Shown here in pieces: positions 30,875-42,135 of a DNA stretch of 64,000 nt (position 1 is the stretch's first letter; each line of letters opens with the position of its first letter). The position numbers and the translations under genes were made by a program. This DNA is from Flaveria trinervia (taxonomy: Eukaryota > Streptophyta > Magnoliopsida > Asterales > Asteraceae). A model generated the notes under the pieces. That model made no database searches, had not been told where the DNA came from, and saw only the letters and a list, made by a program, of their open reading frames with translations. The stretch spans positions 110,041,706 to 110,105,705 of the forward strand of contig CM046442.1 in NCBI GenBank assembly GCA_025506515.1. Reading direction: 5' to 3'.

Positions 30875-32925
30875 ATGGCTGATAGATGGTCCATTAATCC
30901 AAAGCACAACATATGTGCTCACTTGGATCATACTACTCAGAACGGGGCCGAGTTCACAGAGATGATAGCCTTCCTTAGACGCTCCTGGATACATAAGGCT
31001 ATATCTACACCTTGCACGCCCTATTGGTCATTACACCAGGCATTTTGGGAGAATGCCTCAGTTGATCGCTCTCGTGAGCCGTACAGTATACGGAGCTCCA
31101 TTCTGGGTCATGATATCGAGGTTACTGCTGCTGATTTCCAAAGAGTTCTTGAATTTGGGGACGATACGAATCACCCCACCAAATTACATCCACTAACTGT
31201 GAGAGGCTGCTTCCTCAGAATCAAGTACGCGGGGGACATAAACTTGGGTGTGCTCAATAAGAGCAACCTGTGCCCCCAGTACAAATACTTGGCGCATGTG
31301 ATCCTAAAGTGCATTGCTTCGAGGAGGGGTGGGTTCGATGATATATCAGATCAGATTCAAAATGCCTTCGTGGCACTGGTGCTGAACCACCCTTTTAGCT
31401 TTTCGAGTATGATCTTTTCTTATTTGATAGAGAACCTGGAAGCAAAAGGGAAGGAAGGATTTTGTATGTACCCCAGGTTTCTACAGCTAATCTTCAACAA
31501 AAAGCTGCCACTTCTCCCAAAGGAGAGTCATGATGCAGTTACTTTGGACATTATGGATGACACGACCTTGGGTCGGATAAGGGTGTATAGGGGCAAACAA
31601 GTGAAGCCCCAAGTGAAGAGATTGATTGGCCATTTGGCAAACGAGAAATATGTGGCGCCGGGGAGACGAAAATGGCGTCATGATGACAGTGACTCTGATT
31701 CTGAGCCTATTGGTCTACCGGTTGATGACGGCGATGATGACGACAGTGGTGATGGTGGAGATACAGGCCCCATTCCATCTAGGGCCACTACCACTGATAT
31801 ACCATCTCCACCATCCACCCATGATGAAACTGAGTCTGCTGGTTTCCATCAGGATTTTGTTCCTGATGAGAGGGAAGTGGAGTCTGAAGATAAGCCCTTG
31901 ACACGTACTGTGGGAAGCAAGGTTGTTCCCACAGAACATGGGCTAAGGGCGGTTGGTAAACGTCCAAGAGACTCAGCCACTGATTCGAGTTATGCACCGG
32001 AGTCAGCCAACAAGGTTGTAGGGGGAGCATCCACCTCAACGGGAATGAGGAGGAAAAGGATGGCTCAACCCCATGGTCAGAAGAAGAAGAAAAGACGTCT
32101 CACCTTCGTTACCTCCATAACCACATCTGCCACCACCACTACCACTTCCACAATCATACCATCCACCACCATATCTGCCACCATCACAACCACTTCCACA
32201 GCCATAGCCACCACAGCCACCACAACTACTACTACCACCACCATACCTCCCACCACGGTACAAATTCCATCTACCACCATTTCATAGACCCATCTTCACT
32301 ACAGCCACCACCACCACCGCTACACACCAAGCTGGATCCTCAGCCCATCCATCTCATACATATGTATCACCTCTACCTCCAATTGGGGTAGAGGAACAGC
32401 TGTCTGCACTCAACAGGATGGTGATGCGCCTATTAGCAGCAGATGAGGAGAAGGCGGCTCAGATTCGCCAGCTTGCTGATCTTACTGCTGCTCAGTCTCA
32501 CCAGATAGAAGAGCAGGCTAGAGTGATAAAGGAGCAGGCCCAACAGATGGCTGCTCAGAGCCATGAGATAGCCCAACTCCAAGCATATAGTGTCACATCA
32601 AACAAGAAGATAGAGGAGTTGGAGAAGGCGAAGAAGATGATCATGTTAAAGTTAAAGGGATCTAAGGAAGAGCCCTTGAAGATCAAAGAGGGAGACGGAG
32701 ATGATGATGACCGATGAAGTTGATGATGAGGATGATGAGATAGAGGAGGATGAGGGGACAGAAGAAGAAAGGACAGAGGAGAAGGATGATGATGATGATA
32801 CATCAGGAGGAGATGCAGCTGCATGGCCTCTGCTTCAGGTCAAGAAAGGAGGTCCAAGAATATACAAGACCAACCAGCTTCTTCCTCGGCTCCACCAAGT
32901 GACGAGATGATGATACAGGACGAAA
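30875..32925 (+). pseudogene. G aORF, first exon ('putative plant transposon protein'-like)
   Basis: ATG at 30875 (MADRWSINPKHNICAHL). The open frame runs 471 codons to TAG 32285-32287. The N-terminal ~250 residues are a compact domain with LRRSWIHKAISTPCTPYWSL, ITAADF-like repeats, NLCPQYKYLAHVILKC and MYPRFLQLIFNKKLPLLP (~31470), the YPRF core shared with D and E. Then an acidic/Ser-rich hinge, a basic patch (KKKKRR, possible nuclear signal) and a Thr-rich tract from ACC/ACA repeats. After a frameshift the coiled coil (32418-32717) and acidic tail (to 32925) follow. No signal peptide or membrane helix. Function unknown. Confidence 0.8.
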
Positions 32926-33072
32926 GTAAAGATTAGATGTTTATGTACTTAATTACTTTTGTATTTGAATCATGTAATAAAATCTATGTATTTAATGTTT
33001 AAATTCAGTTTAATGCATTTTAGTTTTGATTAATTACTAATGGTTGATATGTTGAATGTGTAAATCAAACAG
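32926..33072 (+). other. Predicted intron in G aORF (147 nt)
   Basis: AAA|GTAAAG at 32923-32931, AT-rich body, TTACTAATG ~33 nt before the end, AAACAG| at 33072. Joins A + AT (Asn) in frame, skipping the TAG at 32933-32935. Confidence 0.7.
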
Positions 33073-34275
33073 ATCCAAATTACCAAAGGGACGAGTTTGA
33101 TGTTGCTCCCCTTCAGCAGGTCAAGACTCAACTAACAATGATTCTTGATCTGCAAGGGATCGTAAGGAGGTCGGTGAGTTATACCCCTGAAGAAGGGAAA
33201 TAATTCACGATCTATCAAACGAGCAACTCGCAGAGATTTTCAAGCTCAATCTAGATGAGATAGTGAAGGATGCTCCGACATGCGACTCGACTAGTGACGA
33301 AGAGCTCAACGATGTTGATAAAATTGAGATTGAAGATGTCACTGCCGAGCACTACCCTCAGTACGCTGACAATGAGGGAAATGTGGTCCCTAATCTGGGT
33401 GAATCCCTCGTCAGCGATACTTTTGAGGTGTTAGACAAGATGGAGCAAGAGTCGGAGAAAGTAGAGGAAACGGCCCAAGCCTCAAATGATGATGTTGATA
33501 TTCGAAAGGCTGAGTGGGCTGCATGTTTTGAAGAAGTTAGAGCCTAACGCGCTGCACCGAAAGAGGATGCCTACACCAAACTCTACAGAGTCAAGAAACA
33601 TCATAAGGTGACTGGCAGGATCATAGCATGGGTGTATTTTGAGGATCTTAACATATATGCAGTTAAGAGGGAAAAGGGCATAGAGTACTTTAGATTCCCA
33701 CATGATCTGAAGACTCTACCAGGTTTTAAGCTCAACCAGCTGGCCAAACTAAAGCTTTTGTATGCTGACCCAAGGAAGATGTCAGGCTGGTTCGAGGCTG
33801 CCCTAAAGAAGGAGTACCATACCAGGTGGGTTAACTTCAGACCCCAACAGCCTACAAGGTATATCAGAAGGTCTAAGGTTGATGCCATTACTGAAAGCCG
33901 AAGATAGTGTTAAAGTGGAGTCCTCCACGCACAATGTCAAGAATCCCACTCAGGGAAATGCCACAGGACTTCACTCCACACTTTAAGTGGTGGTACTACG
34001 ATTGGAAAACAACAGAAGCGGTCATAGTCCTAAACAAAGAGGGCCAAATGGATACGATCAGGGTATTCGACCCAATGTGGCTTACCAACTTGTCAGCAAA
34101 TGATGTCTACACGCTATACAAGTGGCCACTGTTCTATGATATGCAAGATATTGTACAAGCCCTCCAGTTCCAAAATGTCATAAGACTCTGCTTCGCGTTT
34201 GAGATTCACGCGGGAGTCACAAAAGAGGACAAGTACAAGAAATATGAGGAGGTGATGCAGAAAACAAGACATTAG
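33073..34275 (+). pseudogene. G aORF, last exon
   Basis: NPNYQRDEFDVAPLQQVK..., then a one-base loss near 33198 (gaagaagg-aaat), QLAEIFK, TAA at 33544-33546 (I has GTC CAA here, so a substitution), IIAWVYFEDLNIYAVKREK, YFRFPHDLKTLPGFKLNQL, a frame slip at ~33900, then WYYDWKTTEAVIVLNKE, VFDPMWLTNLSANDVYTLY and the tail to TAG at 34273-34275. The C-terminus (VFDPM...) has a clear counterpart in E (VFDPMELFSLCDEDL, 63390 onward). Confidence 0.82.
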
Positions 34276-34289
34276 AGAGATCTAGGTCC

Positions 34290-34298
34290 AAGGGGGAG
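34290..34298 (+). promoter_or_regulatory. G polypurine tract
   Basis: AAGGGGGAG just before the 3' LTR. Confidence 0.92.
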
Positions 34299-34300
34299 TT

Positions 34301-34918
34301 TGTTGATGCATGTATGTCCCTAGATCATGATATGAAATGTAATAGATCATTTTTATCTGATTCTGATGTAATTTGATATGATTAATGAAATGATATTGGT
34401 TGTTTGTGATTTGTAATGACTAATATTTCGTTAATGAGTCGATATTGAATTGGTTAATGATAGTGATTGTTTGAATGGTTACACATAATGTTTATTAAGA
34501 AATACATTCCAACTTAACATAATGTACTTTTCATGCTAATGGCTCATGCGAATGGACCACACGCATGAATAACTTCATACGATTGATTCAATTGCACGAC
34601 TGAACCAAGCTTATAGTCCAGTCGCCTGAATGAACAATACTAACCAATAAATACAATCCAATTTGTGGAAAAAGGAGAGCATTCATTGATTATGATTCCA
34701 GACGTACCCTAACTATTTAGAAGCCTCCCAATTCGTTCTCCAAGTTCATAGAACACTTTAGATCGATTTCTAATCGATTTCTACCGTTAGTTTCAATTCT
34801 TTATTGATTCTTCGTGTGTTCTCACTGATTGGATCGCCAATCAAATAGGATTCCGCACTATTTGATCTGGTTTACACGCTAATCACTAGGTATTTCGTTC
34901 AAATACCCGGTCCCAACA
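34301..34918 (+). repeat. G 3' LTR (618 bp)
   Basis: TGTTGATGCATG...GTCCCAACA, followed by duplication TTCAT (34919-34923). The TATA box reads AATAAATA at 34646-34653 (TATAAATA in the 5' copy). Confidence 0.95.
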
Positions 34919-34923
34919 TTCAT

Positions 34924-36859
34924 CACCTTCCCGGAGACACCAAGGGAGAACTATACTCAAGGAAGCCCATTTCGAGAGACAAGTTCTTCTCAAGCCTTTG
35001 TGTCTTCTGATGAAAGTTGTGGCAACTTTCTCTTCGCCCTTGAAGACCTGGACTCTATCCATCTAGATGATCTGGAGTATATGGAGATAGTTCAACAAAT
35101 GGCTTTTCTCACTGGCAGAGACAAGAAGTTCTATAAGCAGACATGAATGAAGTTTCCCAGCAATACAACCAGTGGAAAGTTTGGGTCGAATAAGAGCAAA
35201 GTCAAGTGTTACAACTGTAACCTGATGGGACACTTTGCTAGAGAGTGCAATGCACCAAGAGCAAATGGTGGCCAAGCACAATCCAGACCAAACTACACTG
35301 ATAAAGCCACCCAGAATAAGAAGCCAAAGCAGCAAGCTGCAGTTGCTATTGTAGAAGGAGGCTTTGACTGGAGCTTTCTGGTAGAAGATGCATCTCCAAG
35401 CCAAGCATTGATGGCTGACCATGATGAAGCCAAGGTATTGGAACATCTCTGTACTCCTGAATGTATTGCTAAAGTCAACAGATACATGTCCTATAACTTA
35501 GAAATGAGATTTAATCTTGAGTCCATGAACATTTTAAAATCTGATTTCAAAAAGGCTGAAAATGATTATAAGTTAAAGATAGAGGACTTAGAGAAAACCA
35601 TTTCAGTTCTGAAACATGAGCATACCAATTTTAGGACTCAAATCAAGGATCTCATAACTAAATTGATTGAATGCTAGGCTGAGCTTGTGATCAGCAAAGC
35701 CAGGGTAGAAAAATGTGTTATTGAAGAGGAGACCTTCAAGAACATCATATCCTCATCCTTGCATGCAAAAGTTTGTTATCAAAACAAGCAGGGACTAGGA
35801 TCTAGTGAGATAGCTTCTCCACACACAATCTTGTCTGTAAGATCACCTAGGTGTGGAACTTGTGAAGATGAGCTTTCTCTCATAGACCCCTTGAGTGAAG
35901 AGGATGAAGAAGTGATAGTGAAGAATTACTTTAAGAAAAGTGAAGAGGTGGATTCTAAGAAGGGTCACTATCTTTATAAAGAGAGCAAGAAACCTGTGAT
36001 GACCAAGTCTATAAGGAAGAGCTTGATCAGAAAGAGCAAGAGAAAAGCAAAGAGGGCTTAAGAGATCAAGGCCACTTTTGACTCTAAGCATAAACAAGTC
36101 TTTATCTCTATAAGGTTTGAAATGGTTAAGACTGAAGACATCAACCTCAACTTTTCTACTAAGAGTTCTGGTTCAAGTTCAAATCATCTCAACATCAAGA
36201 AGAAGGCTGATATGTTGTGTACCACTGCTACACAGCCTGAACCATCCAACTCTAAGAATAGTTCTCAGCCCAAAAGGACTGTCTCAACATCTGCTAAGAT
36301 GAAGGTGGAGAAGGGATATGATCAAAGTCAGCCTTGTTCTCAGAAGAAGGCTCTTATGAAGAAAAAGATGAATTATGTTATGTGTGAGATTACTTCTCAC
36401 CTTGCTAAGGATTGTCCAAACAATCCAAGAGGTACTCTTCATGTGACCAAGAAAGAGACTTCCAAAGAAGAATTTAGCTTTGGAAGGAAAATGTATTTCC
36501 TTCGAAAGCTCCAAAGTGAAGAAGAAGGCAAGTGGAAATTGCCTTCGGAAGAAAAATTGGTCTCGGAAGAAACGAATACTTCTGAAGCACTGAAGTCTGC
36601 TGCAGTGTTAGTAGGATCTTTCGAAGGTCCGATCATCAAAACTTCCAAAGTCTCAAAAGCTTCCGAAGTGTTGAAGGTCAAGTCCAAACTTCCGAAGGTG
36701 GTGTGGAAGTCAAAGAAATACCAAGTGATTGAAGGTTCTCCATCAATAACAACAAAAGATCCTCAAAGCACAACTATAGGATCTATTACTGTTTCATTAC
36801 CTTCTACTTCTTTTGATGAGACCAAGACCAATAAGGCTTGGGTTTCCAAATGTAACTAA
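34924..36859 (+). pseudogene. H gag, C-terminal part with CCHC knuckle
   Basis: Continues Gag after the G insertion: FITFPETPRENYTQ, SSQAFVSSDE, ALEDLDSIHLDDLEYMEIVQQMAF, one TGA (35144-35146), then CYNCNLMGHFARECN (~35208-35252). A helical segment (35480-36060) and Lys/Ser-rich linker end KAWVSKCN at 36857, the same ending D has before its protease. 36460-36720 is unusually rich in TTCCGAAG/CTTCGGAAG words. Several stops and frameshifts. Confidence 0.85.
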
Positions 36860-37880
36860 TCAAGACATTGATTGAAGCTGCAAGAACCATGTTGTCTGAC
36901 TCTAAGCTGCCCATCACCTTCTGGGCAGAGGCGGCCAACACTGCTTGCTATGTGAAAAACGGAGTTTTAGTGGTTAAGACTCATGGAAAAAATCCTTATG
37001 AACTTTGGCACAAGAGGAAACCTTTCATTGGTTTTCTTAGGTCATTTGGATGTCCTTGCACCATCTTGAATACCAAGGATCAAATTGCCAAATTTGCTAA
37101 GAAATCAGACGATGCACACTTCGTTGGATACTCTTCTCAAGCTAAGGCTTATAGAGTATACAATCTCAGAACTAGAGTTGTTGAGGAGTCAGCCAATGTG
37201 ACTTTCAATGAACACACACCCAGTGTAGCTGGTTCTGGTCCTAATTTGTTATTTGATCTTGATTTAGTTACCAATTGTTTTAACAAATCTTGTGAGAATG
37301 TTTCAGGACCTACGGATTTCTTACCTCCAGGTGATCCCGATCCAAGATTTGAGCTAAGAAGATCTTCAAGCTACACATCTTCAGCTCCAATGGTAACTAA
37401 TCCTGCAAATGAAGCTTCTACTAGCACATCAATGACAAATCCTGCTGATTCCTCTAAAGTACCCTAAAATTCTAGCTTAGAGATACACAACTCAGCGGAA
37501 GAAGTTTCAAATGTTGGAGAGCATGGTGGTGGTAACAGTGATCAAGAATTTCTTGATGTTAATAACCACTCTATTGATGACAACATCAATGATGTCACAC
37601 ACTCACTGGATCAAGTCTCTCTAGATAAATGTGCTAATGTGTGGGAGAAACATCAATGCCAGATCTAAAATTTTCTAATTTAGATCTCTCTCAGCAGCTT
37701 GCTATGATCCCTCAGCTAAGGATTCACAAGTCTCATCCCACCACAAACATCATTGGAGATATTGACATAGGGGTAAGAAGAAGAGGACAAACCCATAAAG
37801 CAAATGTTTGTCTTCACTCTTGTTTCTTATCCCAGATAGAGGCAAAGAAAATTGATGAGGCTCTGAAGGATGAAAGTTAG
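36860..37880 (+). pseudogene. H integrase C-terminal part and linker (PR and IN core deleted)
   Basis: Directly after KAWVSKCN and a stop, the text jumps to (TL)IEAARTMLSDSKLPITFWAEA, ACYVKNGVLVV, HFVGYSSQAKAYRVYN. The protease, the IN zinc finger and the first two catalytic Asp residues are absent; the joint is at ~36862. The linker (37320-37860) has two stops. In a complete relative ~1.3 kb would lie here. Confidence 0.88.
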
Positions 37881-39365
37881 GTTGAAGCCATGCAAAAGGA
37901 GCTACTTCAATTCAAAAGACAAAAGGTTTGGAACCTATGTCCTCTTCCTAATGGGAAGACTACTATAGGAACCAAATGGATGTTTAGGAAGAAGAAAGAT
38001 GATACAGGGATTGTCATCAAAAACAAAGCTAGACTAGTTGTTCAAGAACATACACAAGAAGAAGGAATTGACTACACTAAGGTCTTTGCTCCTGTAGCAA
38101 GACCGGAAGCTGTTAGGATATTCTTGGCATTTGCTGCATCCAAGAACTTCAAGGTCTATCAACTTGATGTCAAGTGTGCTTTTCTGTATGGGGTGATTGA
38201 TGAAGAGGTGTAAGTCAAAGAAACACCTGGTTTTGCAGACCTTGATCATCCTTATTATATCTGCAAGCTTGATAAGGCTCTTTATGGTCTGCACTAAGCA
38301 CCAAGGAAGTGGTATGAGACTCTATCTCAGTATCTCTGCAAGCATGGATACAGAAGAGGTACTATAGATGGAACTCTCTTCATCAAAAGATAGGGAAATG
38401 ACCTAATGCTTAGATGACATTATCTTTGGCTCATCTAATCCAAGACTCTCCAAAGACTTTGAGATGCTGATGAAGGATAGATTTGAAATGAGTGCCATGG
38501 GGAACTCAATTCTTTCTGGGGATTCAAGTGAAGCAAGTTGAAGATGGAATCTTCATAAGTCAATCAAAGTATGTTCAGGACATAATCAAAAGATTCAACA
38601 TGACTGATTGTAAGATTTCTAAGACGCCCATAGCAAGAAACCACTCCCTTGGGCCTGATCTTGAAGGGGAGTGTGTGGATGAACATCTTTACAGGGATAT
38701 GATTGGGTCTCTTATGAATCTTACAGCTAGCAGGCCTGATATCATGTTTGCCACATGTATTTGTGCAAGATATCAAGCTAACCCTAAGATGTCTCACCTT
38801 ATCACTGTCAAGAGAATTCTAAGATACCTCAAATGTGCCTCAACACTTGGTCTTTGGTATCCCAAGAAATATGACTTCAATCTGTATGCATATATAGATA
38901 GTGATTATGGTGGTTGCAATATGACTGCAAAGTCTACATCTGGGGGATGCCAATTTCTTGGTGGAAGGGTTGTCTTATGGCAATGCAAGAAACAATCTTG
39001 TGTCTCTACATCAACTGCTGAAGCTAAATACATTGCTACTGCAAGCTGCTGTGCTCAAGTGATTTGGATTCAGAATCAGATGCTTGACTATGGATTAAAG
39101 TTCAAGGAGACTCCCATTCACATAGACAATAATAGTGTTATCTCTATCACAGAGAATCCTGTGCAACACTCAAGGACAAAACACATCAATATCAGGTATC
39201 ATTTAATTAGAGATAACTTTGAAAAAGGATTAACTAACTAGTTAAAGTTAACACAAATGAACAATATGCTTATCTGTTTACAAAAGCCTTTGACGAACAT
39301 AGATTTAAGTATCTTATATAAGCTATTGGGATGATTAACTTTGAGTAGCTTTTTCTTAAAACTAA
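37881..39365 (+). pseudogene. H reverse transcriptase and RNase H, broken
   Basis: 37890-38213: IGTKWMFRKKKDDTG, NKARLVVQEHTQEEGIDY, YQLDVKCAFLYG. Stops at 38211, 38296 and 38391. The YVDD box is lost: a short deletion near 38408 removes Tyr-Val and shifts the frame (…LML then DDIIFGSSNP). 38492-39241 is an open RNase H: SRPDIMFATCICARYQ, YIDSDYGGC, AEAKYIATASCC, HIDNNSVI, NPVQHSRTKH. H is cut at 39365 by the gypsy LTR shortly after the pol stop. Confidence 0.9.
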
Positions 39366-39934
39366 TATAACACCCGGATATTTTCTTTGAAGCTGACGAA
39401 AGAAGAAAAAAAAATAAGGTCCAAAGTCGGGGGACCAAACTTTCCAAAACAGGAGAAAGTTCGGAAGAGTAAGGGAATAAGAGGGGAGGGCAGCCCACAA
39501 CCTCTCTCACACCCACATTATTCAGAAAAGAAGAGAGGAGAAGAGAGAAAATAGGGAGAAAAAGGGAGAAAGCTTGGTTTAGGTGGATTCAAGCGTGCAA
39601 CATCGAAGTGTAGCGGGTCTAATCGAAGCTCTACTAGACGGTGTTGCTCGTGTAAGTTATAGGACCCCTCTTTTACCCATTTTCAACCGATTTAGGGCTG
39701 GAACACATAGTGAAAACCCGTTTTTGAAATGTGTGTGTTTGACCTGTGTGTATGTATTTGTGTATGATGCGAGTGATGTATGATTCGGGCTTGTGTGTGC
39801 TTGTATGGTGTTGTGGTATGCATTACTAAGGTTTAGGATGGTTAATTTGGGCTTAGAAGAGGTTTGGAAGAGCTTAGAGGTCGAAAATGGCTGATTGGGT
39901 TCGGGAGGAATCTGCATTCTGCACTAGTTAGGGC

Positions 39935-40180
39935 TATGCGACCGAATGGCAGGTGAGTCGTGCGACTAAAGTCCACACGCATGCCAGTCGTGCAATTGAG
40001 GGTCATTCGCATAGGGAGTCATGCGACTGAGGCCCATACGCCTAGTTCCATCCGCATTAGGTCCATTCGCACAAGTGTTCATTCGCATTGGTTCATTCGC
40101 ATAGGTGTTCATTCGCATGTTATCCATTCGCATGATGTTCAATCGCCTAGAAGGCCAGCGACTAAAGGATGGCCATATGC
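39935..40180. repeat. Motif cluster in second gypsy LTR
   Basis: About fifteen tcgtgcgact, cattcgcat and gcgactga sites, in the same LTR position as 9560-9850, with individual sites considerably diverged. Confidence 0.8.
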
Positions 40181-40686
40181 CCAAGTAGGGCTTGTGCACT
40201 TGAGGAAAACGTAGTTCATTTATTGAATTTCGGGGGAAGTGCAGATGTAAGTTTCGATGTGGAAGGTTCCCGAGAGTTCATATAAGTTGACTTTTGAGGT
40301 CATAGACGTTATGTTGGGCATGTTGATGATGTATGATGTTGTTTGACTATGCATGATGTATGCTATGTATGTATGATGATGCCTTGTATGATGATGTTAT
40401 TGATTGTGTATGTTATGTTCCTTGCTTTGTATGTTTATCTTTCCCATGGCTTTATGATGAGTGGTAATGAATGAAATGAAAAGTATTATGTAATGTAAAG
40501 TGGAAGATAATGAAAAGAGGACCGAAACGAAGAATGCATGCATTAATGAATGATGAATGTAAGAAAGTCTTGCAAGCCTTGTATGTCGGGACACGCCCCT
40601 TTGTAAGGTGTTAGCTACCCACGAAGGATGCACATCGGGGTCCTTCTTTGTGATTGACCATTTGTATGGAACCATTGTTGCTTTCC

Positions 40687-40876
40687 TTAGGCACTATGGC
40701 CAGGAGGGGCTGTGCACCATAATGGAAGGTCTATGATAGGCTTAGGCCCAGTACCATGACATGGAAGGGCATAACACATGATAATGGTACACCTGAACTT
40801 TATCTTAGGTATTGTGGCCAGAGGTGCTGTGCACCGTAATGGAAGGTCTATGATAGGCTTAGGCCCAGTGCCAGGA
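40687..40876 (+). repeat. Tandem duplication in second gypsy LTR
   Basis: 40687-40756 and 40808-40876 repeat ctgtgcacc-taatggaagg, then tctatgataggcttaggccc. Unrelated to the block duplicated in the other LTR at this place. Confidence 0.8.
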
Positions 40877-41271
40877 AACTAAAGGGTAAAGTTCATGGTT
40901 TTGATGGAAAGAAAATATGTAATGATGAATGAACGAATGGAAGTAAGAATGTATGAACGAATGAAAGATAACGAATGGATGATGAAGATAATTATGATAT
41001 TATCTATGTATACGCATGATGTATGATCGCATGAAAGTAAAGAATGGTTTTAACGAAAGAAAAGTATGTTTTATTATAAAACTAGAACTCACTTAGTAAT
41101 GCTAACTTTTATGTGTTTCCAGTTGGCAGATAATGGTTGTTGAGGATGGCACGAGGTGGCTACTCGACTCTTTTGGAGGGCATCCAATTTTTTAATGCTT
41201 TTTTGATGTAATGCAACATATATTTTTGTAACTGGGTAACGATGTATTGTTTTGCAAAAGCCTTTATACAA

Positions 41272-41676
41272 GATCGGTTTTTGTCACTAAACACTTAGTT
41301 TTCTCTCAAACTCACTTAACCAACACTCTCGATGAAAGCAGAATCGAGTTGATAATAATATAATAAGTAATAACAAAACACAAGAAGTAATTTTCAAGGT
41401 ACTTGCATATATTGCTTCTCAACTCAAATATTACAAGACTCTTAGAAGCATGTTCTTATGAGTTACAATGAGATACTATATATAATACTACCTACAGCTG
41501 GATATACTTTGATACTAGCTGGAATCCTCTAACTAAAGCAAATACTACAAAGCTATAGTTTAAGGTAGCTCAGATAAGACTTTATCTCAGATAAGACATT
41601 ATCTGAGATATGGTAGTCAGGACATGTCGCTGACTGACCTTTTGTCACCAACTAAAGTTGGTAACATGTACTAACA
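41272..41676 (-). repeat. LTR-like relic J (minus strand), partial
   Basis: Minus strand reads TGTTAGTACATG..., carries a TATTATATATAG box midway and then a U5-like T-rich end, but is cut at 41272 by the gypsy LTR. No polypurine tract or primer site is seen next to it, so the assignment is tentative. ~400 bp. Confidence 0.4.
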
Positions 41677-42135
41677 ATAAAAAGGTGAACAGTGGAATAA
41701 AGTATGGTTAACTACATGGCTCTTTGAGAAAATGCCATGCAGTATCAGAGGTCTGTAGCGGAGTGTCAGAGGCCATACTTATGTCAACTGGTTCATAGTA
41801 GTGTCTTCCGAAGGTTAAATGGCTTCGGAAGAACAAGTACTTCCAAAGCCACTTATACTTGGGAAGAGGCTGCTTCTTTCGAGGCTTGAGAACTTCTTCT
41901 TTCTTCATACTTCGGAAGTAGTCTTCTGATTTCTTCCTTTGAGACTTCATCTTCGGAAGTGAATACTTTATCTTCGGAAGTAGAGCTTTGCCTTCGGAAG
42001 TAGAACTTTTGCTTTGTCTTCAGAAGAACTCTACTTCCTTCAGAAGTTCCACACTTGGCTTCAGAAGCCTTTGTAAGCAGCACCAAAATTTGTCTAACTG
42101 TTCTGGTTTTGGTTGCACCAGCCTTCTTCTTGACC
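41677..42135. other. Unassigned segment rich in CTTCGGAAG palindromes
   Basis: 41800-42065 has about ten CTTCGGAAG/CTTCAGAAG/CTTCCGAAG words. Minus-strand frames (41950-41708, 42086-41853) are short and unlike known domains. H coding sequence at 36460-36720 is rich in the same words, so this may be an H-like gag linker relic. Confidence 0.4.

Larger units (their letters stand above)
15120..34918 (+). mobile_element. Element G: Ty1/copia (SIRE-like) with aORF; 19.8 kb including nested I
   Basis: Bounded by LTRs 15120-15739 and 34301-34918 and a TTCAT duplication. Without element I (20419-26406) it is about 13.8 kb: LTR, primer site, leader, gag with two separated CCHC knuckles, PR, IN, RT, RNase H, ~2.5-kb spacer, two-exon aORF, polypurine tract, LTR. 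By eye the two LTRs differ at about 20-25 of ~620 positions. Gag has several frameshifts and RT has a mutated active site, so it is inactive. Confidence 0.95.
14440..39365 (+). mobile_element. Element H: Ty1/copia remains, split by G
   Basis: Gag N-terminus at 14525-15119 and its continuation at 34924 onward are one reading region cut by element G with a TTCAT duplication. After the cut the text continues sensibly (…GPFITFPETP), paralleling APFVTFPSTSPQ in D. H has gag, a CCHC knuckle, IN C-terminus, RT and RNase H, and ends at a gypsy LTR at 39366. No LTR of its own is visible; 5' and 3' ends are lost. Confidence 0.85.
39366..41271 (+). repeat. Gypsy LTR, 3'-truncated (same family as 8989-10873)
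   Basis: Starts TATAACACCCGG (first dinucleotide TA instead of TG) right after H. It follows the complete LTR closely through the motif cluster, the atgatg-rich middle and the ttttgcaaaagcc stretch, then breaks off near 41271; the last ~140 bp of the LTR are missing. It may belong to the same insertion as the RT piece at 42136, but the region between has been rearranged. Confidence 0.85.

Noticed and set aside
32036..32280. Gly-rich minus-strand ORFs opposite the G aORF
   Set aside because: They are the reverse reading of the ACC/ACA Thr-rich tract; low complexity, not conserved in frame.
30875..34275. aORF as a viral envelope gene
   Set aside because: No signal peptide, no hydrophobic membrane segment and no glycosylation-rich ectodomain; basic patches and coiled coils point to a nuclear or particle protein.
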